Below, piece after piece: positions 56,541 through 64,000 of a stretch of 64,000 nucleotides of DNA. Position numbers and translations under genes: made by a program. Within the stretch, counting starts at the first letter, position 1. Every line of letters begins with the position of its first letter. The notes beneath the pieces were generated by a model. The model did no database searches. It saw only the letters and a program-made list of their open reading frames with translations, and was not told where the DNA came from. This DNA comes from Pontederia crassipes. Its lineage: Eukaryota > Streptophyta > Magnoliopsida > Commelinales > Pontederiaceae. The stretch is from positions 53,872,953-53,936,952 of the forward strand of contig CM060189.1 in assembly GCA_030549335.1 (NCBI GenBank), written 5' to 3'.

Positions 56541-58430
56541 TTACTGTTTATAATACAATATAATACATATTTCTCTTTCTACATTTACTTATATTCTATT
56601 CTTGATGCATTAATAAAATAATATATCAAATAAATTATCATTATTTCTCATTTTCTCATAATTGTCTTTAATAATTTATGTCACTCATTTTCTTTTAATA
56701 TATTTTTATATATAATATAGATATAAATAAATTTAAAATATAAAATAGATAAAATTTAATAAACTTAAAATATGTTAACTTCCTATCCAAGATATAAGTA
56801 ATTTTAATCATAATATAACTAATTTTAATCATAAGTCTTCAACACATTTTATACACATTGATTAACATTAGTATGATATATGTATGTTAACATTATAAAA
56901 TTAGTTAAACTTCCACCATATTTATAAATTTTATTTCTTTCAACTAATTTTATTCAAAATTCTCTTAATTTACGTCTTATTAATTATGAAATATCATTTT
57001 AATAATACCGTCGTGATACAAGAAATATTTATGAAAAATAAAAACCATTATGTCATTTATATGTTAAAATTTTAGTCCAAATTAATTAAATATACATTTA
57101 TATATAAAATTTGTTGTTATAAAAAAAATAGTGAATTATAATATAAGAATATGATTAATATTTTAATATCAGTCGTTTAGATCTAATATTAATTTAATAA
57201 TGATAATATTATTAATAGTTAATATTAATACATATAATATTATTAATATTTAATAATGATATTATATATATAAATATTAATAATAAATGATACTATTTTA
57301 ATTATCGACAAAATTACCAACAGATATCAAATACCAATTCGATAACTAAAATCTTATTCCACGCACTATAACAAAAAGTGTTGATAGGAAAAAAAAATTT
57401 TGGTCCCAAAAGTCATAAATTGTTGGACCGCAAACGTATTCCACGTACAACACTGCGTGTATGTCAGGATTGAATGATTAAGCCAAATGCCGGGCACGTA
57501 GATAAATTCATATTAAGTGTGAACCTACGCAATTAGTTGTAACTTGCATATATTGTAACTTGAATTTAGATTAGTTTTTGTTGAGGAAGGGCGAGATTCA
57601 TGATATAATATTTGCAAGAAAAAAAATCCCGTTGCATTCAACTTTTCTCATGGAGACAAATATATTAAATATTTCCCGTAAAAGTTCATATATATAAATA
57701 TATATATATGTATATATATATATATGAGAATTAGCAAAACGAATTAATAAAAAGAGAATTCCATATTAGCCTACCTTAGTTCAAAATTTAAAGATATATG
57801 TCAATGTATGACAAACTTTTTTCATCATTTAATTTAATCACATATTTTAATATTCGCGTAGAGAAAAATCATACCTATTTTTGCTGTTATTGTAATGACC
57901 CAAAATTCGCGCTAAAAATTTTGGTCATTTAGGATAATTTCGTCTCGTTAGTCCGTTCGTCATACATCATTTAATACCGAAAGAATTTAATATTTTACTA
58001 AAAGTCATAATAAATAAAATTTTACTTAAACCATATAAAATCTTTTTCAACTAATAAGCCATAGAATCTCAAATAACTAAAGACTTCAGTGTATAACATC
58101 AATGTTCAACTAGAATTTATTAGACCTAATCATGTGCAATGCTTTGTCATGAGCTTGAGCTACTATCCATTAATTAATCTTGGTTACTTGCATGAATGCA
58201 TAGTGTAGGATTTTCTAGTTAGAGTATATAAAGATCATGTATGTCATGATATCCTACCACATAATACTACATATGATGCATCATTATAATAATAATAACA
58301 TATGAATATGTATGCTATGGACTAATTCTTCATATAATATTCATGAAATATAAAATTATGTCATACGTACTTACTTCAGATCCATCATTTGTAAGTATCA
58401 TATACTAGAAACATACATTCATATCATTCA
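56540..58430. other. AT-rich DNA, no gene
   Basis: Contains an (AT)n microsatellite (57688-57726) and an LTR-like start tgtaatgaccc at 57891 followed by aaaattcgcgc. No supporting polypurine tract or partner end. Confidence 0.4.
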
Positions 58431-59290
58431 TACATATTTCATATATGGATATATCCGTCGCAAATGTGATGAAATCCATTAGAAAATTGAGATTTTTCGA
58501 TGAAAAGAGGCTAGTAAAAAAGTTGTTCATCAGAAACTTTTATTTTAAATATAAAATAAAAATCAGACGTTACTGGACGGATCTGATCACTAACGGACGT
58601 CTTGTCGAGGAGAAGGAATTGTCGCCAGAGCCGGATGGGTCATCAGATCGGCGGCACGTGCCAGATCTGGTCGCTTGGTACCAGATTCGGCAGTCGCGCC
58701 AGATCCGGCAACCTTGCGGCCGGGCCAATCTGGCACACTGTCCGACTGGATCCGATAGCCTGTGTGTCGGATCGGCCGCCAGCTACCAGATCTGACAACT
58801 TGTGCAGCCGGATCGGTCGCCTGCGGTCGGATCCGACGTATTGTGTGCCAGATCTGATGCCTGCAACCGAATCCGGCCGCTTGTGTGCCGAATCTGACCG
58901 CCGACATAGGATTCGGTCGTTTGTGCATCGGATGCAACCGTAGGCATCGGATCCGACCGTAAACGTCAGTTCTGACCATCGGCGGCCGTAGTCAAGAGAG
59001 AGGGAGAGAGAGAAGGAGGGCAGCCGGAGTCGTGGAAGGTTGCTGGAGTCGTAGGAGTCGCCATCGCCATGGGAGAGAGTGAGCACGGTGTAAGAGAGGA
59101 GGGAACCAGTGAAAGAAATATACGGAGAGGAGGGGGAGGGGACGAATAGGGAGAGGGAGGGAAGATAGAACGGGAAAAAAATAAAGTTAGCGACGGATAA
59201 AACTTTCGGTAGTATCAACATATGCCTATCCATCGATAATATTGAGTGCTGGATCCGTCGATAATATAATATTAACATATTACTTATGTA
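58430..59290. repeat. GC-rich core of a CACTA-like non-autonomous element
   Basis: Short motifs ggatccgaccg / ccagatctg / cttgtgtgccga recur every ~20-40 bp at 58610-58960, then a gagagaggg stretch, like 39330-39500 and 17340-17600. Open frames on both strands reflect composition and repetition. Confidence 0.5.
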
Positions 59291-60055
59291 TTTTAGCTTA
59301 TATTATATATAATATTAAAATATTATTTATCGAAGGATTTCATATCCGTTCATAATTTAAAAGGAATGACTCATCGGTAATTAAAATAATATCATTTATT
59401 ATCGATATTTTATATATAATATTATTATTACACATTAATAATATTATATGTGTTAATATTAATTGTATGTATTAATATATATGATTATAAACATTAATAA
59501 TATATTATATTATAAATATTTTATGTAAATGGAAGAGAGATATGTATTACAATATAAATATTAATAATAAATTATTATTTTAATTACCAAGTATTTGATA
59601 TCCGTCGGTAATTTCAAAGGAATTACCGATCGGTAATTAAAATAATACCATTGTTTTATGAATATTTATATATAACATTGTTATTAAACATTAATAATAT
59701 TATATGTATTAATAATTATGATTATAAACATTAATAATATCATATTATATTATAAATATTTTAAGTAAATGGAAGAGAGATATTATTATATTATAAACAT
59801 TAATAATAAATTATTATTTTAATTACCGAAGGATAATTCCTTCGAAATTACTGAGGGATTTGATATTCGTCGATAATTTCGAAGGAATTACTCGTCGGTA
59901 ATGAAAATAGTATAATTTATTATCAATATTTATATATAATATTATTAAACATTAATAATATTATATGTATTATTATATATGATTATAAACATTAATATTA
60001 TCATATTTTATTATTAATATTTTTAATAAGTGGAAGAGAGATATGTATTATATTA
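59290..60055. repeat. ~240-260 bp tandem repeat, three units
   Basis: ggaagagagatat recurs at 59531, 59771 and 60032. Each unit carries tccgtcggtaatt or close variants and cattaataatatta. Confidence 0.75.
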
Positions 60056-60222
60056 ATGTCCAATTGTCGAAAAAATATGGCAGAATTAAATTGAAAGATG
60101 TAATATTTCATAGTATTTCAACTTTCAACAATATTCATCAAATCCAAACCAATGAGTATTGAGGAGCACTTACAAAATCTCCTTACAAGAAAGTAGAAGC
60201 TCTTCTTTCCCAACCACATGAA

Positions 60223-60448
60223 AGTTCTCATATATCTCTTTTTTTCGATCACACGGTCTGGGACCCACCAGTGTTCAAGGCTACTAGCCTCGACTAATCC
60301 GGTGTCGAGATTTCAGCAGCAAAGACAATTTCCCTGGCCAACGCGATGACTCCAAGGATCAATCCCAGACTATTAGCCCGTCGATCACTTGGGGTGTAGT
60401 CCGCTACCACTGCGCCAATCTTTCGTTGGTTAGTTCTCAGACATCTCT
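60223..60448 (-). mobile_element. tRNA-derived SINE (192 bp) with ~17-bp target-site duplication
   Basis: Imperfect direct repeats agttctca-atctct at 60223-60239 and 60432-60448 flank the element (60240-60431). On the minus strand it begins with a tRNA-like head: A-box tggcgcagtggta (60405-60417) and a B-box-like ggattgatcct (60354-60365), 40-50 nt apart, i.e. an internal RNA polymerase III promoter. It ends atcgaaaaaaa, the same as the fragment at 17651. Confidence 0.8.
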
Positions 60449-60691
60449 AAAACATATCAATACCTAAGATATATACATATCAGACTGGTGCACGCGACAA
60501 AAAAGACAAAAAATATAATAAAACCAAGACAACAATGCCATTTGCAGCTAGCAAGCAGGCTCACTTTCCACTCTCTCTCATCACAAGATGAATTAGTAGC
60601 ACCCTTCTCTCACCTCTAGCCATCGACCTTGCATTTGCATTTAAGGAGATTTAGTTGAATTTGCATTTTAAGAAAATATGAAAATATTGAG

Positions 60692-62579
60692 TATAATACC
60701 CCCAATCGTCATTGTCATATGGCAATCCAACCTGAGGGTCACTACTAACAATGCTATATCTTAACTAAAACCTTAACTTTGACTGAATAAAATAAAAGCG
60801 GAAGACTTAAAAATAACATCAATAAAAATAGATATCCAAATAATAATATTTAATATACTTAAAAAATAGTTATGACACCAATGAATATCAAAATAGTACG
60901 GAAGCCTAATAACATGGACTTAAAGTATCTAAAATAGTAGAACAGAAATAACATTAAGACACTACATATGCACTGGACCATCACGAACATCGTCAGACGC
61001 AACTCATCCTTGATTATCATATCATTACCCGCAAGATCAATGTAGGGAAAATAATAATCCGTGAGCTTCACAGCTTAATAGGTGGATAATAATAATGGAT
61101 AAACAATAAAAATATATGAGCACGGAACAATTAGGCATAGGAAGCAATAGGATAATCAAAGGGAATATAATAAATGTCATGCTATATCAGAATCAATAGA
61201 ATAGATCAAAGCTATGCTCTGGGTAAGATTAGTGTGCCATGAAAGGCAAATCAATGCTCTGCATCAATGCCATCTATACAATGTAATCAATGAACGTGTT
61301 GGTTATAATGAGGTGTCATGTACTTCATGAGGCCAATGATTGTGCACATCACGACAAGTCATTCTCTCTATAGGGAGGATATTCTCTTTCATCACACGAT
61401 GAGGAGAAATTGTGAACGGGGACAAAGCCGAGCTAGTGTCCCAACAATGCCATGAGCTCCCGTCAATCCGTAACATAGGTACCAATGCTTTTAGCTTTAT
61501 TAATTATTTAGGTTCTCGTCTTCGCCCAGATTGTGACTTCAAATCATGCAATGCAATGCTATACTATGCATCAGTGTCTCAGATGAATCAGGCCTAACAA
61601 ACATCATGAATCAACATTAAAGTAATAATAAAATGAAATCACATCACAATACGTCAACTCGGCAGAACCCGAACGCGGTTGGATCTGACCTAGGTCGAGT
61701 TCTTCAATAATCAATTCCTCAGCCCAACCCGGGCTGAGTACTAATCGAACTCGATCGACTGCTCTACTAAAACTTAGGTCGAGTTTAGTGGAGCACGGGC
61801 CTGGTTCTGGTACCTATGCGCAGTCGAAGATGGCGCAAACTGGGTAGCAAGGAGCCAAGGTCGGGCGCAATGTTGTTTTTGCCTGACAGTGTCATACCCG
61901 GGTCGGGTTCTTTGGAACCCGAGTCATGTTCTGTGATTTTGGTTAAATTGTGTTCATGGCTGCACATTTTTTTCCGCACGGTTCCGCCAGAATAAACTTC
62001 TTATGCGCAAAGTAAAGACATGGATCGATGCAGGATAGTAGGAAGATGATGCTAGGGCTCTAAGTGGGTCCTTAAACATGCAATTCTATTGTTAAATTCG
62101 ATTTAAAGGTTGATCCAACAATCCACCTACCTCTATTCGCTTTCCTCTGCGGTCTGATCTCTTTCCTCTCGTTCTTCTCCCTCTTCGGCCATCCTTGAAG
62201 GTTCTCCGACCTTGAGAGCACGTCATCCACATTCATGGTGTCTGTCGTCCATGGGGGAAGAAGAACAAGCCACCAAGATGTCAATAATGAAGAGTAGCGA
62301 TTGAAAACAATGCACTAGAGGATCTAGGTGGCTGCTACTCATTACCTAGCATCTTGGCTCATATCTGGCAATCTCACTGGTGTCCGGCGACGGGCTCTTG
62401 GGGTCCTGGACATGGGTGTACAACGACTAGGGTAAAAACTTGTTTAATGTAGATAGGGGGTAGTTTATATAGGGAGGGGAAAAGTTTGTTATTTCCTTTT
62501 AAGTTGGATAAGTTTTCAACTCCAATAGGAATCTGATTTGTTTTAATTTCATTTGGGTTTTTTTTGTCTGGGTGTTACA
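60692..62579 (-). mobile_element. 3' LTR of a minus-strand chromovirus-like element (1888 bp)
   Basis: On the minus strand it starts tgtaacaccc at 62579, after gaggacaaattttatttttaagagg, and ends gattgggggtattata at 60692, a decayed form of the usual gggggtgttaca. Repeated cccgggt / aacccga motifs lie at 61660-61930. Confidence 0.7.
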
Positions 62580-63735
62580 TTATAAACCTCTTAAAAATAA
62601 AATTTGTCCTCAAATTTACGGATGAGGTAGAGGCTTACCGAAAAGAGTTGGGAATTACTCGTGCATCTTTGACTCTAGTTCCCATGTAGCATCAACATCT
62701 CGGTGGTGGCTATATGCAACTCTCACCATTGATACTTATCTATTTTTATGCCACTGAATTTTATACTCTAGTATCTCCACTGATTGCTCTTAATACAGGA
62801 GGTCTTCCTTTATGTTAGGCTCTCCATACCTCACAATATTGGCGATCATGCTTATATATGCTCAGCATGGATATATGGAAGACATTATGTATCCACCCAT
62901 AGGAAGGGGGCAACGCTAGTCTACATGCTGCATCGCCAACAAACTCAAGCACCTCAAAAGGTCCTACATATCTGGGACTTAGCTTCCCCTATCTCATAAT
63001 AGGGGAGACCCTCAACATTACCTTATCGCCAATCTAGAAGATTTGCTCATGTCTGTCTCTGTCTTCATAAATCTTTTGTTGGGACTGAGCAACCTTCATC
63101 CTTTCTTTTATTAGTTTCACTTTATCAGCATACTTTGTGCCTCTAATACTTCTTTCTTTTACATGGACTTCTTTTCTCCAACATCATTCCAATGTGCTGG
63201 CGAATGACATGATCTCCCATACAGTGCCTCAAATGAAACCATGCCGATGCTAGAGTGGAAGCTGTTATTATAGAGGGAGGTATTCATCCCAACTCCCTTG
63301 TCAATCTAGTGCGCAAGATCTCAACATATCCTCGAGTTTCTGTATAGTGAGCTCTGATTGCCCATCTGTTTGTGGGTGAAGTTCAGTACTAAAGTTCAGA
63401 TGAGTACTAAAAGCATCTCGTGAACTTCTCCAAAATCTTGCTGTAAATCTGGGAGCACACTCTGAGATGATGGATTTTGGAATTCCATGGAGACGAATGA
63501 TCTCTTGAACATATAACTCTAGTAAGCTTGGAACCGACTGCTTCTAGTTGATGGGGAGGAAGTGGGTCATCTTCGTCAATCAGTCAATGATTACCTAGAT
63601 GGAATCGTGATCCTTCTGCATTCACGGTAGGTTGGACATAAAGTCAATAGTAATTTTCTCCCACTTCCATTTTGGGATTCCCAAGGACTTGAGCAATCCA
63701 TAAGACCTCTGATGTTCGAAAATTCTTTAAAACTA
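62580..63735 (-). pseudogene. Chromovirus-like integrase and chromodomain-like tail, minus strand
   Basis: Reading leftwards from ~63680: core fragment near WEKITIDFMSNLP, then VIID-LTKMTHFLP, a C-terminal EALYGRSCHSPAHWNDVGE at 63170-63240, and DVDATWELES near 62690 matching the chromodomain region at 42500. Relative to the plus copy, about 500 bp between RNase H and the integrase core are missing. Confidence 0.7.
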
Positions 63736-63736
63736 A

Positions 63737-63958
63737 TCACCTACGCTGTCTCAAGTTCAGATCCCTCTGCTCAAAAATGTGCTTCAAACTCTTATAGTTA
63801 GTGAAGACCTGAATTGTCTCATCGTAGAGATAGTGGCGCCATAACTTCAGTGCAAAGACCACTACAGCTAACTCCAAGTCATGTGTAGCATAGTTGACTT
63901 CATGCTTCTTGAGCTGCTTAGAAGCATAAGCAACTACTTGCCATGTTGCATAATACAC
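63737..63958 (-). pseudogene. Chromovirus-like RNase H fragment, minus strand
   Basis: [60 protein letters not shown] follow the gypsy RNase H pattern. The usual YTDHKSLK Asp is replaced by Asn (FTNYKSLK), so the catalytic site appears damaged. The element continues past the right edge of the window. Confidence 0.85.
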
Positions 63959-64000
63959 AGCTGAGTCCTATGCCACATGCATATACACCACGTACCCATC

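Noticed and set aside
58445-59278. Overlapping ORFs of 113-211 codons on both strands
   Set aside because: Produced by short GC-rich repeated motifs of a CACTA-like element, not a gene.

Overview
This is nuclear DNA of a flowering plant and nearly all of it is transposable elements. The evidence is plant-type LTR retrotransposons of several lineages, a CACTA (En/Spm) DNA transposon, small non-autonomous elements, SINE/LINE insertions, one intact dirigent gene and a broken plant-specific DUF946 (Vps62-like) gene. The dirigent gene is GC-rich, especially at third codon positions, in very AT-rich surroundings. This hints at a monocot, but the window alone cannot settle the species. Boundaries were read by eye from terminal motifs, target-site duplications (TSDs) and translations; no alignment or database search was run.

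Layout. 1-4613: 3' part and ~3.1 kb LTR of a Tat/Athila-type Ty3/gypsy element (element A), nested in a second one (element B, 4640-7509, with its 3' LTR). 7510-14126: GC-rich low-complexity DNA, a 61-bp tandem array and a decayed CACTA transposon (TNP2-like transposase, second ORF, subterminal repeats, 3' end). 14127-15070: probable LTR remnant. 15189-15870: insertion with a 12-bp TSD. 16116-16703 (-): dirigent gene, the only intact gene I see. 17100-19503: CACTA-like remnant, tiny SINE-like insertion, AT-rich element, hAT MITE with a perfect 8-bp TSD. 19694-20350 and 23637-23881: two parts of a DUF946 pseudogene separated by a chromovirus-like LTR (21581-23636). 23880-34177: an Athila-like retrotransposon with both LTRs (each 1081 bp), a tRNA-Asp primer site, and gag, protease, RT, RNase H, integrase and the Athila extra ORF, all broken by stops. 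34700-38199 (-): truncated Ty1/copia element. 38300-44113 (+): chromovirus-like Ty3/gypsy element whose RT is split by a 1052-bp non-autonomous CACTA with an ATA TSD. 44114-46790: LTR, degenerate primer site and leader of another Tat/Athila-type element. 46790-53740 (+): second, longer copy of the copia family, carrying a foldback MITE. 54189-60692: LTR starts, CACTA-like repeat DNA, a LINE tail with 15-bp TSD and a tRNA-derived SINE. 60692-64000 (-): another chromovirus-like element with its 3' LTR.

The most interesting signal is not a protein. The LTRs of two distinct Tat/Athila-type families contain arrays of short hairpins, nearly all capped by the four-base loop GAGA (GNRA type). Stem sequences differ from hairpin to hairpin and between copies while pairing is kept, including compensatory changes. 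In element A they recur about every 130-250 bp, each followed by a second conserved box. They lie downstream of the apparent LTR promoter and so would sit in the long RNA leader. I regard this as the best candidate for an undescribed structured-RNA system here.
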